Below are positions 1 to 6,597 of a DNA stretch of 6,797 bases, piece by piece. The notes beneath the pieces were generated by a model. It was given only the letters and a program-made list of their open reading frames with translations. It did no database searches and was not told where the DNA came from. The stretch spans positions 1-6,797 of the forward strand of contig JAOZRF010000152.1 in the NCBI GenBank assembly GCA_029940245.1. Direction: 5' to 3'. The position numbers were made by a program, and so were the translations under genes. The number at the start of each line of letters is the position of its first letter. The first letter of the stretch is position 1. Source of the stretch: Desulfobacula sp. (lineage in GTDB: Bacteria > Desulfobacterota > Desulfobacteria > Desulfobacterales > Desulfobacteraceae).

Positions 1-3000
1 ACAAAATCAAACAAGGTGCTTACGACGGGGGTGGTCTCGTCATTTTCAATGTTAGAGGCACGATACATGGTCCCATAAAGATTTCCCACATAGATACAAT
101 CTGAAATATAATCACCTTGAAAATCAGCAGTCATCAATGGGGATGTAACATCATTGAGCAATTCAGAGGCCGATAATTTTATCCTGTTTATATCAACACC
201 ATCCTTAACCCATAACGGGGATTTATCGTTTGCAAGAATACCATATAGATATGCCTGCTTATTTTCCTGATTGGTTGAAGAGTAGCCCGAGCCAAAGAAA
301 ACTCCCCAAACCGCATTTCCTGATCCATCCGCAATTCTGTCAATGCTGACATTTGACCATGTTTCACCTAATTGATTATCATATTCAACTTCATCTGCTT
401 CATCAATGGTGCCGTCTGAGTCGTTATCAATACCATCCAGAAGATAGGCTGAATTGGTATCTCTGAATTGCCACATATACTGACCTGGATTATCATTTTC
501 ATCAAAATTTCCAGAGGTAACATCCAGAGCAAAATAGGCATCGCCTCCTTCCCGCTCACCGCATATAAGAAGGGTTTTCCAATTAGTACCATCATAGATA
601 TCTCCAACCTGAGGAGAACCATCAACAAAATATTGATGACAATATTCATCACCGCACATATTATATTCAGGTTCATTAGCCCTGTTTAATTTATCCTGAA
701 GATTAAGGGGCACAAAAGCCCACTTCTCTTCACCCGTCTCAAGGTGAAAAGCATGCAGAGCACCATCATTCGCACCGATATAAACCATTGGATCGCGTTC
801 AGGCTTAAAGGCATTGTAATCATCAAAATCATAATAAAAAGAAGGGTCTCCCACGATGACTGGAATTGAGTTGATAAAATCTCCCAAAGGCTTGCAAAAA
901 TAATCAGCATGGCTGAAATCAAAATAATTGTCATTGCTCAAGTTAAGACTTGAATATAAAATAACTTCGGAATCATTTAACGGATCAATTGTATACACGT
1001 TTCTTGAAATTGGAAATTCCTCACTTGCACGCCAGAGAACATCAGTCCATTCTCCAGTGAGATCATTGGGGCTTAACGCCTCCAGTTCACCAGACCAGTC
1101 CGTTGCATTAAATTTTGCAATAATTACAAGATTTCCCAGATCAATGGAAGTTGTGGGTGCCGGGGCAGAACCATTGAACACAACGGCTTTGATGCTTTCT
1201 GTTATAGTAGAAAGAGTGTTTACAAGTTCTTCTCTGTTATTGGCAAGAAATGGTTGTCCAATATCATTTATTTCTTCATGCAGTGCATAAAGGTCTGAAG
1301 AAGCATTACCCCGTTGATTGCTGATTTTTGCCATTTCTTCAATTTGAACGGCATTATCAATTCCAAATCCAACCGCTATCGGGCTTACATTAATATCACA
1401 CAGCGCATTTGTTGCTGCTGCAACCTCGGCCACTGTTCCATTACCAAGACCGTCTGTTATATCGATCAAAAACATTGGCTGACATTCAGCTGAAGTAAAT
1501 GCCTCGCCTGATCCTTCCTGATCATTTTTATTGCCGCTAAAATATTGTTTTGCCGCTGTTATGGAATGATCAAACGGTGTCCCCGAGTGTGAAACAGTAG
1601 CAGTAATAGCAGACTGAAGCGCAGCCTGCTGGGTATCATCATTAAATCTGCATCCCACATGAATTTTTGTATAATCAATACCTGAAGTATATCCGTCATC
1701 CGTTCTGGCACACCATGTTCCATAACCCCAGGAAATGCTTCGATCTTCTACAAGATCACTGATTACATCCTTTCCTATGTCAATCCGGCTCATTTGAGCA
1801 CCTGCATCCCATTCTTCAACATTATTCCAGGAGACTGAACTTGCAGTCATAGCCCTGCTTGAAATATTATTGTTTGATGCGATAAATTCAGATGGATTAT
1901 CATGGGCTTGACCGTGAATCGTCAAATTTGTAGCAGCACTTCCTGCTTCATCAATTTCAAATTCCAGGTATGCGTTTGTTATGGTGGCATTTTTCGGAAT
2001 TGAAACATGTTGCAGCCGGATTCCAACGGTTTGGTTGGACCCGTCATATACCAGTTCCAGGTCACTGCTTCCCGTAGCATCTACATTTCCTGAACTGCTT
2101 TCCTCAGCATCATCACTTCCCTGGGATACCCTGATATTCACTTCCTGGGCCGTGCCATCGTTATATTCCACATGCAGCAATGGAGCTCCTGCGTTATTGC
2201 CATCATAGGAACTTGCTGTTCTATGTCCTGTGCCCGTGATAATGAAAACCATTGAATTCTCATACTGCCATCCATCTCTGTTGACAATTTCCTGGACAAT
2301 GCTTGATAAATCAGGCGTATGTGGTTTTATACTGCTGCTGACATTCATCATACTGGTCATACTGCTGGACACATCCAGTAATACTAGAATGGCCGGACTT
2401 ACAAGATTTTCAGTATAGATAGGAACATCCCCGCAGTTTGTGCCTTCGGGAAGAGCCAGAACAGTCAGGACAACATCAATTTCATAGGGACTGTTTGGTG
2501 TATTTGTCCCGGTTATTGTAATGGTGGCATTATAATTACCCGGGGAAAGGGTGGTACTGGTATATGTTATGGTATGTTCGGAAGACCCTCCCGGGATTAA
2601 AGTTCCTGTACTGTCTTGACCGGAAACTGCTATCCAGGAACCGCCATCTGCCGTTTGTACTGCCATGGTATAGACAAGGTCTGTATCTCCCGTATTTGTT
2701 ATTGTGATGCTGTTCTGCACTGCATTGCTGTCTTCATAGCACAGGGCATTGATATTATTGCTGTCAACGGAGACATAGGGGAAACTGCCTTCTTGATATT
2801 CAATGTGCAGCAGGGGTGGAGCACCATCTCCATCATAGGATTCAGCAACTCTTTTACCGGAACCTGTGATAATAAAAACCATTGCATTCCCGGATGCCCA
2901 TCCCGTTCTGCCAACGATTGCCTGGACAACACTGCTTAAATCAGGAGTCTGATGCTGCTCACCCATGTTCCAATCCGGCAGATTATCCCATGATGTGAAC

Positions 3001-4244
3001 TGAGTTGTCCTGTCTCTATTGGAGATATTACTGCCTGTTGAAGTAAACGTACCTGGATTATCTGCTGCCTCGGCATATATATCAAGATTGGTCGGGTTTG
3101 TATTGACGTCTTCATCAACATCAAATTCAATATATGCATTTGTTATCATGGCACCCGGAGGAACGACAACATTTTGAAACCTTATGCCGACTATCTGGTC
3201 AGTCGACTCAGTAATTAATTCCAGATCCGAGCTGTAAAGATCCATTGTCCCGGAGTCACCTTCCTCAGCATCATCACTGTTTGCTGACACACTGACCTCA
3301 ACAGTGGGCACCTGGATCTGCAAAGTTACGTTAATATCTACGGGACTATTCGGAGCCAGGGGAGCTGCGCCCGTGTCTTCTATGCGAATTATGGCATCAT
3401 AGGTACCAGGTATCATGGCAGAGGCAGCATAATTAACTGTAATGGTGGTTGTTGCTCCAACAGAAAGAATTCCGCTGCTGGAACCTAAACTTAGCCAGCT
3501 CTGGTCATCAGTCAGGCCGTAATTCAAGGTGGCGGTGCCTGTGTTGGTAATGGTAAATGTATCTGAAGCAGGATTGTTTCCAACCAGGCAAGAGGGCTCT
3601 AAAAGAGTTGTATTCACCTGAATATAGGGTGTGGGGGTTTCACTGTATTCTATATGCAGTAAAGGCGCATTACTGCTGGAACCATTATAGGAATCAGCTC
3701 TTCTTTGTCCTGAACCCGTTATAATAAAAACCATTGCATTCCCGGATGCCCATCCAGGCCTGTTGATGATTTCCTGGACCATGGCCGTAAGATCAGGGGT
3801 GTTGTAATGTGAATTATTGTTCCAGGGGGCTACATTGCTCCAGTTGACCCATGCATTGGTAACAGGTCTGCCCGTAATGTCATAATCACTGCTGCCAAAA
3901 CGTGCAGCGTTGTCACCATTCTCACCCTTTATAACAAGATTTGTGGCATTGCTTTCCTTGTCCTTTGCCTTAAACCTTATATATGCATTGGTTATAACTG
4001 CTCCAGGAGATATTAATATATTTAAAAACCGGATACCCACTGCCTGGTCATGTCCATCCCAGGTCATTTCAAGATCACTACTGCCAAGGTACATATCTCC
4101 GTTACTGATCGTTTCTTCAGCATCATCATCGTTATGGGCTACGCTGACATTGACTTCAGCTCCAAATACATAAAAAGGCAAGATAAGAATAAACCATATT
4201 AAAAAAATCAATCCGGCAATTTTAGATCTACAGATGATATTCAT
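1..4244 (-). CDS. pilY1: PilY1-type pilus tip adhesin, N-terminal 1414 codons (3' end outside window)
   Basis: One open frame runs from the ATG at 4244 (AGAGGTG 6 nt upstream) to the left edge with no stop. Residues 1-28 are a Sec signal peptide (MNIICRSKIAGLIFLIWFIL..., cleavage likely near VFG/A). The order is then module copy 1 (30-200), BACON-like segment (207-312), module copy 2 (316-483), BACON-like segment (490-597) and a VWA domain (about 618-1018). The VWA metal-site residues are D624, S626, S628 and T889, with DITDG at 928-932. It is interrupted by a permuted third module (about 634-817). The PilY1 C-terminal propeller begins near 1030: VYIGANDGALHAF (1154-1166), then a VDGSPQVGD and GGDAYFALDV pair, a calcium loop DNDSDGTID (1273-1281), and FFGSGYSS. 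PilY1 is a pilus-tip adhesin and mechanosensor that controls pilus extension and retraction. The N-terminal extension makes this protein much longer than the roughly 1160-residue Pseudomonas PilY1. Confidence 0.95.
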   Translation of the reverse strand, partial: MNIICRSKIAGLIFLIWFILILPFYVFGAEVNVSVAHNDDDAEETISNGDMYLGSSDLEMTWDGHDQAVGIRFLNILISPGAVITNAYIRFKAKDKESNATNLVIKGENGDNAARFGSSDYDITGRPVTNAWVNWSNVAPWNNNSHYNTPDLTAMVQEIINRPGWASGNAMVFIITGSGQRRADSYNGSSSNAPLLHIEYSETPTPYIQVNTTLLEPSCLVGNNPASDTFTITNTGTATLNYGLTDDQSWLSLGSSSGILSVGATTTITVNYAASAMIPGTYDAIIRIEDTGAAPLAPNSPVDINVTLQIQVPTVEVSVSANSDDAEEGDSGTMDLYSSDLELITESTDQIVGIRFQNVVVPPGAMITNAYIEFDVDEDVNTNPTNLDIYAEAADNPGTFTSTGSNISNRDRTTQFTSWDNLPDWNMGEQHQTPDLSSVVQAIVGRTGWASGNAMVFIITGSGKRVAESYDGDGAPPLLHIEYQEGSFPYVSVDSNNINALCYEDSNAVQNSITITNTGDTDLVYTMAVQTADGGSWIAVSGQDSTGTLIPGGSSEHTITYTSTTLSPGNYNATITITGTNTPNSPYEIDVVLTVLALPEGTNCGDVPIYTENLVSPAILVLLDVSSSMTSMMNVSSSIKPHTPDLSSIVQEIVNRDGWQYENSMVFIITGTGHRTASSYDGNNAGAPLLHVEYNDGTAQEVNIRVSQGSDDAEESSSGNVDATGSSDLELVYDGSNQTVGIRLQHVSIPKNATITNAYLEFEIDEAGSAATNLTIHGQAHDNPSEFIASNNNISSRAMTASSVSWNNVEEWDAGAQMSRIDIGKDVISDLVEDRSISWGYGTWCARTDDGYTSGIDYTKIHVGCRFNDDTQQAALQSAITATVSHSGTPFDHSITAAKQYFSGNKNDQEGSGEAFTSAECQPMFLIDITDGLGNGTVAEVAAATNALCDINVSPIAVGFGIDNAVQIEEMAKISNQRGNASSDLYALHEEINDIGQPFLANNREELVNTLSTITESIKAVVFNGSAPAPTTSIDLGNLVIIAKFNATDWSGELEALSPNDLTGEWTDVLWRASEEFPISRNVYTIDPLNDSEVILYSSLNLSNDNYFDFSHADYFCKPLGDFINSIPVIVGDPSFYYDFDDYNAFKPERDPMVYIGANDGALHAFHLETGEEKWAFVPLNLQDKLNRANEPEYNMCGDEYCHQYFVDGSPQVGDIYDGTNWKTLLICGEREGGDAYFALDVTSGNFDENDNPGQYMWQFRDTNSAYLLDGIDNDSDGTIDEADEVEYDNQLGETWSNVSIDRIADGSGNAVWGVFFGSGYSSTNQENKQAYLYGILANDKSPLWVKDGVDINRIKLSASELLNDVTSPLMTADFQGDYISDCIYVGNLYGTMYRASNIENDETTPVVSTLFDF
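402..428 (-). other. Calcium-type loop in the PilY1 propeller (DNDSDGTID, residues 1273-1281)
   Basis: A D-x-D-x-D-G-x-x-D loop lies after the GGDAYFALDV blade. Its place and form correspond to the EF-hand-like calcium site of Pseudomonas PilY1, whose calcium binding controls pilus retraction. All four acidic ligand positions are kept. Confidence 0.75.
1794..2141 (-). repeat. N-terminal part of module copy 3, placed second (residues 702-817)
   Basis: After a short linker (NDGTAQE) the sequence reads VNIRVSQGSDDAEE, SSDLELVYDG, QTVGIRLQHV, ATITNAYLEFEIDE, TNLTIHGQAHDN, NNISSRAMTASSVSWNNVEEW. This matches the first two thirds of copies 1 and 2. It stops at the W-x(5) loop just where TPDL would follow in a normal copy, and VWA sequence (SRIDIGKDVISDL) resumes. 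Confidence 0.85.
2163..2321 (-). repeat. C-terminal half of module copy 3, placed first (residues 642-694)
   Basis: Residues HTPDLSSIVQEIVNRDGW through APLLHVEY match the last third of copies 1 and 2 (from H-x-TPDL to PLLHIEY). Here it starts only 13 residues after the VWA DVSSSM motif and comes before the N-terminal part of the same module type. Confidence 0.85.
2454..2777 (-). other. PilY1 BACON-like Ig-fold segment 2 (residues 490-597)
   Basis: Same pattern as segment 1: SITITNTGDTDLVYTMAV, GSWIAVSG, GTLIPGGSSEHTITYTS, LSPGNYNATITITGTNTPNSPYEIDVVLTVLAL. The module plus Ig-like pair is therefore itself a duplicated unit of about 285 residues. Confidence 0.7.
2796..3299 (-). repeat. PilY1 secreted beta-sandwich module, copy 2 (residues 316-483)
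   Basis: About 168 residues, in the same linear order as copy 1: EVSVSANSDDAEE, SSDLEL, QIVGIRFQNV, PGAMITNAYIEF, TNLDI, DNPGTF, the NIS-NRDRTT region, TPDLSSVVQ, GWASGNAMVFIITGSG, PLLHIEY. It shares an exact 35-bp stretch with copy 1, so the two copies are related at DNA level as well as in protein. Confidence 0.85.
3309..3626 (-). other. PilY1 BACON-like Ig-fold segment 1 (residues 207-312)
   Basis: The pattern FTITNTGTATLNYGLTDDQS-WLSLGSSSGILSVG, then ITVNY, IPGTYDAIIRI and NSPVDINVTLQIQV, follows the BACON/Ig-like repeat style: 'NsGtgtLsy.v....sWL..sp.sG....G....tv......l..G.Y.a.I.i......sP..i.V.L.v'. It probably acts as a spacer or stalk domain between the two module copies. Confidence 0.7.
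3645..4157 (-). repeat. PilY1 secreted beta-sandwich module, copy 1 (residues 30-200)
   Basis: About 171 residues directly after the signal peptide. Landmarks shared with copy 2 are DDAEE, SSDLE, QxVGIRF, PGAxITNAYIxF, TNLxI, DN, WxNvxxW, TPDL, VQxIxxRxGWASGNAMVFIITGSG and a final APLLHIEY. The alternation of hydrophobic strands with Asn/Gly loops suggests a secreted beta-sandwich. From memory, very similar segments occur in large exported proteins of many bacteria, some near DNRLRE/CBM96-type modules. I cannot give a family accession. A carbohydrate-binding or stalk role is possible but unproven. Confidence 0.85.
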
Positions 4245-4323
4245 TATTTTCACCTCTTCCTTTATAAATAATTACAAATCCTGAAGTTCAATGACCTTCA
4301 CAGAAAAACGATTAAAGGATGTA

Positions 4324-4833
4324 CTAATATCCAATCTTAAATATTTTTACAACTCTGACTTCGATTCCCTGTTTTTTGTTTGCATTGGATTTTACAATAT
4401 AGCTGAATTTGCGATAGTTCATGCCACTGCCGGGAACGGTTTGATTTTTATCATACTGAACATTATACCAATAAGGGATAGAATCTATGGCACCATCATT
4501 TGTACCATCACTAAAATTATCATTAAGGTCATCCACTGCAGCATCACCAAAATTTCTCACGATTTTGAGCTGTTCAGCAGTAAAGGACGAATCCGTGTTG
4601 ATTATTGAAGGAGGCTTTGGTTTTACGTCAAGCCAGTAGGCACCATATTTCCATGCGCTGTCCGCTATATAAAAATCACGCTGATATATTCTTTCATTAC
4701 CAACAATTTTAAACTCAATAACACTGGTATTTGTGGATGATATCCCAAGTATGGTTACTGCGACAAGAATCAATAAAGCAAAGACAATGGCTGAACCCTG
4801 CTCATTGCCTGTTATAAAATTCTTTTTAACCAT
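4324..4833 (-). CDS. pilX: PilX-family minor pilin, 169 aa
   Basis: The N-terminus carries the PilX_N pattern: NEQGSAIVFALLILVAVTIL (residues 10-29), then T-x-x-x-E (36-40) and IVGNERIYQRDFYIADSA (43-60). The usual form is 'qGsalvvaLiiLvvltllg.....t...E..iagn.rd...af..AeaA'. Cleavage is expected after G13. The mature residue 5 is F rather than Glu, which is normal for PilX and fits its tip position. A W/Y-rich stretch (WKYGAYW, 61-67) follows. An Asp-rich loop DLNDNFSDGTND lies at 102-113, and the C-terminus has beta strands (FSYIVKS, GIEVRVVKIFKI). The ATG is supported by a full AGGAGG 6 nt upstream, the best ribosome site in the window. There are 72 nt to pilV and 79 nt to pilY1. PilX is known to be needed for pilus assembly and for presenting PilY1. 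Confidence 0.9.
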   Translation of the reverse strand: MVKKNFITGNEQGSAIVFALLILVAVTILGISSTNTSVIEFKIVGNERIYQRDFYIADSAWKYGAYWLDVKPKPPSIINTDSSFTAEQLKIVRNFGDAAVDDLNDNFSDGTNDGAIDSIPYWYNVQYDKNQTVPGSGMNYRKFSYIVKSNANKKQGIEVRVVKIFKIGY

Positions 4834-4905
4834 ATCATGCCTCCTGAAGTCAAATTCTAATTAACTAAAAATGCCGGATACAAACTGACTTTTTTCATTG
4901 AACGA

Positions 4906-5343
4906 TTAAATATCAGCAGCTTTTACAAAGTTTATATCAGCTCTTTTCTTGCCCGAAGGATCATTAACAACAACATTAACCTGTTTTATTTCATTATTCC
5001 CATCACCATCTAAATCCAGATCATTGTTACCGTCACCATCAGAATCAATAAAATTGGTAACATTCCACACAACACTATAGCCTTCAGCCGTGGTAGCAGA
5101 ACCCGTTATAACATTATCAAATGATATTGCCATCAAAGACTCTATCTGGTTCTGGGCTGCAATAGTTGCCTCAGTAAATTTCATGGCATTGCTATTGCTA
5201 TTTATTGAAGCAATCTGCATTTTTGCCACGGCAAGGATACCAATGGAAAGGATTACTATGGCAATAAGCACCTCAATGATTGTGAACCCATTATCATTGT
5301 GACTTTGTTTCATACAATGCCGAATCAATTGTTTTGAAGCCAT
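4906..5343 (-). CDS. pilV: PilV-family minor pilin, about 145 aa
   Basis: Prepilin with the signal NDNG then FTIIEVLIAIVILSIGILAV. From the ATG at 5343, cleavage follows G19 and Glu5 is E24. The segment GILAVAKMQIASINSN, followed by an A-rich stretch ending AAQNQIESLMA, is typical of the PilV family (usually 'GllglaklQ...l...n......taAa.lA...me.lra'). The globular part is small and ends KKRADINFVKAADI. An Asp/Asn-rich double loop lies at residues 100-118. The start is a judgement. A TTG at 5382, two bases after the pilW stop, and an ATG at 5352 are in frame, but the ATG at 5343 has AGGGG 9 nt upstream and gives a 19-residue leader. The ATG at 5313 would give a shorter 9-residue leader without a visible ribosome site. 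By family knowledge it acts in the FimU/PilVWX priming complex that connects PilY1 to the pilus. Confidence 0.9.
   Translation of the reverse strand: MASKQLIRHCMKQSHNDNGFTIIEVLIAIVILSIGILAVAKMQIASINSNSNAMKFTEATIAAQNQIESLMAISFDNVITGSATTAEGYSVVWNVTNFIDSDGDGNNDLDLDGDGNNEIKQVNVVVNDPSGKKRADINFVKAADI
4990..5046 (-). other. Double Asp-rich calcium-type loop in PilV
   Basis: Residues 100-118 hold two adjacent loops, DSDGDGNND and DLDGDGNNE, each of the D-x-D-x-D-G type seen in dockerin, thrombospondin type 3 and EF-hand loops. The DNA shows the same short unit twice (GATGGTGA-x-GG-x-AA-x-AATGA), so it arose by local duplication. Confidence 0.7.
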
Positions 5344-5352
5344 GCAGCACAT

Positions 5353-5357
5353 CCCCT
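5353..5357 (-). promoter_or_regulatory. Ribosome binding site candidate for pilV (AGGGG)
   Basis: AGGGG lies 9 nt before the ATG at 5343. It directly touches the ATG at 5352, so it cannot serve that codon. This is why 5343 was chosen as the start. Confidence 0.45.
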
Positions 5358-5384
5358 GAAATGAAAAATTATTATATGCCAATA

Positions 5385-6083
5385 TTATAATCCCAGATTT
5401 CTACATTTAACAGTGGTTGTCAGAATACGGTTTTTACCATTAAAATAATTTGTTTCATTTGAATCTATTGTTGCCTCAAGTGTAATCTGTATAGATCTGA
5501 TATCAGAGAGAATTGCTGTAACAGCACCATTTGCATCAAGATATGCAAACTGTAGGGTTTGAATGTTCTCTGCAATCGCATCCAGTCTCGCTCCCTCCCT
5601 TCGCCCAAGATCCATGGTGCCGTCGCCAAGAGAGTCAAACAGGTAATATTCAATGCGTTGAAGATTTTCGCCAGGTTGATCAGCCGTTCCGTCAAAATCA
5701 TTGTCATTCCCATCATTCCAGGCATCTGCATTAAAATATGTAAATATCAGACGATTTGAAGCATCACTGCCATCACCGGCAATAACTATTCCAGCTCCAT
5801 TTGTCCCTTCAGGATCATAGCCTGCCATTCTTATTTCTCTTGTCATAAAATATATGCCTACTCTTAAATTCTGCTGCATTTCAACGATCTGTTTCTGAGC
5901 TAGCTGCGCCTTCTGCTGATTCTGGTACGCAGAAAAAATTCCTGCTGAAACAATGGTTGTAATGGCCATGGCGATTAAAAGTTCTATCAGGGTAAATCCC
6001 AGATTATTGGTTTTCATATTTCCAAACCATAGGGTTTTATTTTTAATGGAGGCCTGTTTTCTATCAATTCCAGTTTGTACCAT
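5385..6083 (-). CDS. pilW: PilW-family minor pilin, about 232 aa
   Basis: Prepilin-type protein with a class III signal, MKTNNLG then FTLIELLIAMAITTIVSAGIF. Counting from the chosen ATG, cleavage follows G29 and the conserved Glu5 is E34. After the helix comes the PilW signature: MQQNLRVGIYFMTREIRMAGYDP (about 69-91), where most PilW proteins read 'lqqnlR.a.yfi.rdIRmAGYdp'. Next are an Asp-rich loop DNDFDGTAD (127-135), the strand RIEYYLF (143-149) and DSLGDGTMDLGRREG (150-164), a common PilW stretch. The C-terminus, LTTTVKCRN, is the usual final strand. The start is uncertain. The ATG at 6083 has GGAG 10 nt upstream but overlaps fimT by 20 nt and gives a long 29-residue leader. The ATG at 6017 would give the classic 7-residue leader MKTNNLG but has only a weak GGA close by. 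A TTG at 6086 is also in frame. The likely role is a pilus-tip priming subunit together with PilV, PilX and PilY1. Confidence 0.93.
   Translation of the reverse strand: MVQTGIDRKQASIKNKTLWFGNMKTNNLGFTLIELLIAMAITTIVSAGIFSAYQNQQKAQLAQKQIVEMQQNLRVGIYFMTREIRMAGYDPEGTNGAGIVIAGDGSDASNRLIFTYFNADAWNDGNDNDFDGTADQPGENLQRIEYYLFDSLGDGTMDLGRREGARLDAIAENIQTLQFAYLDANGAVTAILSDIRSIQITLEATIDSNETNYFNGKNRILTTTVKCRNLGL
5679..5705 (-). other. Calcium-type loop in PilW (DNDFDGTAD)
   Basis: Residues 127-135 of PilW form D-N-D-F-D-G-T-A-D. This is nearly the same string as the PilY1 loop and is likewise followed a few residues later by an E-Y pair (RIEYYLF). Confidence 0.65.
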
Positions 6084-6597
6084 CAATGCTTTTCTCCACT
6101 CTGATGTTACCTGCCTGGTTTATAACTATTCTTCTATAATTTGATTTAGTATTTTTGAGAAATACTTTTCCCACAGTCTTAGCTGGAAAACCCCGGTTGT
6201 TAAACGCAAAAGGATTGCCTATGTTTTGACTTGCGGCTTGATATAAATCAATATCCACAGGCAGACTTTCCTGTTTAAAGAGGACTTCACCTGAAAGCGA
6301 GTCATACAGGGAATTATCTGCTCCACCACCAGTTCCATTGTCGACCCAGGCTGTGTATTTATTACCGGGAAAATCAAACAACATAGCTGCAGTGGCATTT
6401 TCTTTTACAGCCCGCAGCTTTGTCTCCTGCATTAAGGATACAATATCCTGAGCAGCGCTTCTCAGTCTGTAACTTGGCAGCCACCCAATAATATTAGGAA
6501 TTGCAACAGTTAACATAATACCAATAATTGCAATTACAATCATCAATTCTATCAAAGTAAATCCTGATTTAAACCCTTTTTTTTCTCTAAACCTCAT
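6064..6597 (-). CDS. fimT: FimT/GspH-family minor pilin (type IV pilus pseudopilin), 177 aa
   Basis: First gene of the minor-pilin cluster. The protein opens with a class III (prepilin) leader, MRFREKKGFKSG, then FTLIELMIVIAIIGIML. Cleavage by the prepilin peptidase is expected after G12, giving F13 as residue 1 and E17 as the conserved Glu5. Residues 13-35 are the hydrophobic assembly helix, ending near P34. The rest matches the GspH/FimT globular pattern: a helix with conserved small residues (RSAAQDIVSLMQETKLRAV, about 46-64), a mid-protein FNNRG (132-136, equivalent to the usual F-x-x-x-G), and a final beta pair RRIVINQAGNIRVE (155-168). The length is normal for the family. The ATG start is supported by AGGA 8 nt upstream. 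By family knowledge it sits in the inner-membrane and tip priming complex with PilV, PilW and PilX. FimT members in some species also bind DNA during natural transformation; nothing here proves that role. FimT versus FimU naming cannot be settled from sequence alone. Confidence 0.93.
   Translation of the reverse strand: MRFREKKGFKSGFTLIELMIVIAIIGIMLTVAIPNIIGWLPSYRLRSAAQDIVSLMQETKLRAVKENATAAMLFDFPGNKYTAWVDNGTGGGADNSLYDSLSGEVLFKQESLPVDIDLYQAASQNIGNPFAFNNRGFPAKTVGKVFLKNTKSNYRRIVINQAGNIRVEKSIDGTNWN
6094..6097 (-). promoter_or_regulatory. Ribosome binding site candidate for pilW (GGAG)
   Basis: GGAG lies inside the 3' end of fimT, 10 nt before the ATG at 6083 and 7 nt before an in-frame TTG at 6086. 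It supports an overlapping, translation-coupled start over the ATG at 6017. Confidence 0.5.

Larger units (their letters stand above)
1191..2393 (-). other. PilY1 von Willebrand A domain, split by an insertion (residues about 618-1018)
   Basis: The first strand and metal-site motif are AILVLLDVSSSM (618-629), giving D624, S626 and S628. The domain then breaks off and resumes at RIDIGKDVISDLVED (820-834), which matches the helix normally found right after DxSxS. Later parts are SGTPFDHSI with T889, the strand FLIDITDG with D928 and D931, SPIAVGFG, and a final helix ELVNTLSTITESI. All expected metal ligands are present. Two Cys pairs (in WCA...VGCRF and SAEC...ALCD) could form disulfides in the periplasm or outside the cell. 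Confidence 0.85.

Noticed and set aside
2616..2939. Plus-strand open frame of 107 codons
   Set aside because: It lies fully opposite the well-supported pilY1 frame, has no ribosome site or family pattern, and is Cys/Ile-rich in a way expected from the reverse of repeated coding sequence. The same applies to other plus-strand frames at 928-1290, 1981-2208 and 3910-4173.
1794..4157. Repeated DNA that might be read as a CRISPR or a mobile element
   Set aside because: The repeats are long, diverged, in frame, and explained by duplicated protein modules. There are no spacers of constant size, terminal inverted repeats or transposase.
4159..4244. Lipoprotein signal at the PilY1 N-terminus because of C5
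   Set aside because: The Cys lies before the hydrophobic core and has no lipobox. The segment reads as an ordinary Sec signal peptide.
4245..4323. Possible terminator or regulatory RNA between pilX and pilY1
   Set aside because: The 79-nt gap is AT-rich with no stable hairpin followed by a T run on the minus strand. Beyond the pilY1 ribosome site (AGAGGTG at 4251-4257) nothing stands out.
4291..4608. Plus-strand open frame of 105 codons overlapping the pilX-pilY1 gap
   Set aside because: Most of it is opposite pilX, and it shows no recognisable protein pattern. It is a shadow frame.
5465..5731. Minus-strand 88-codon frame inside pilW
   Set aside because: Out of frame with pilW, which has clear prepilin and PilW signatures over the same bases.
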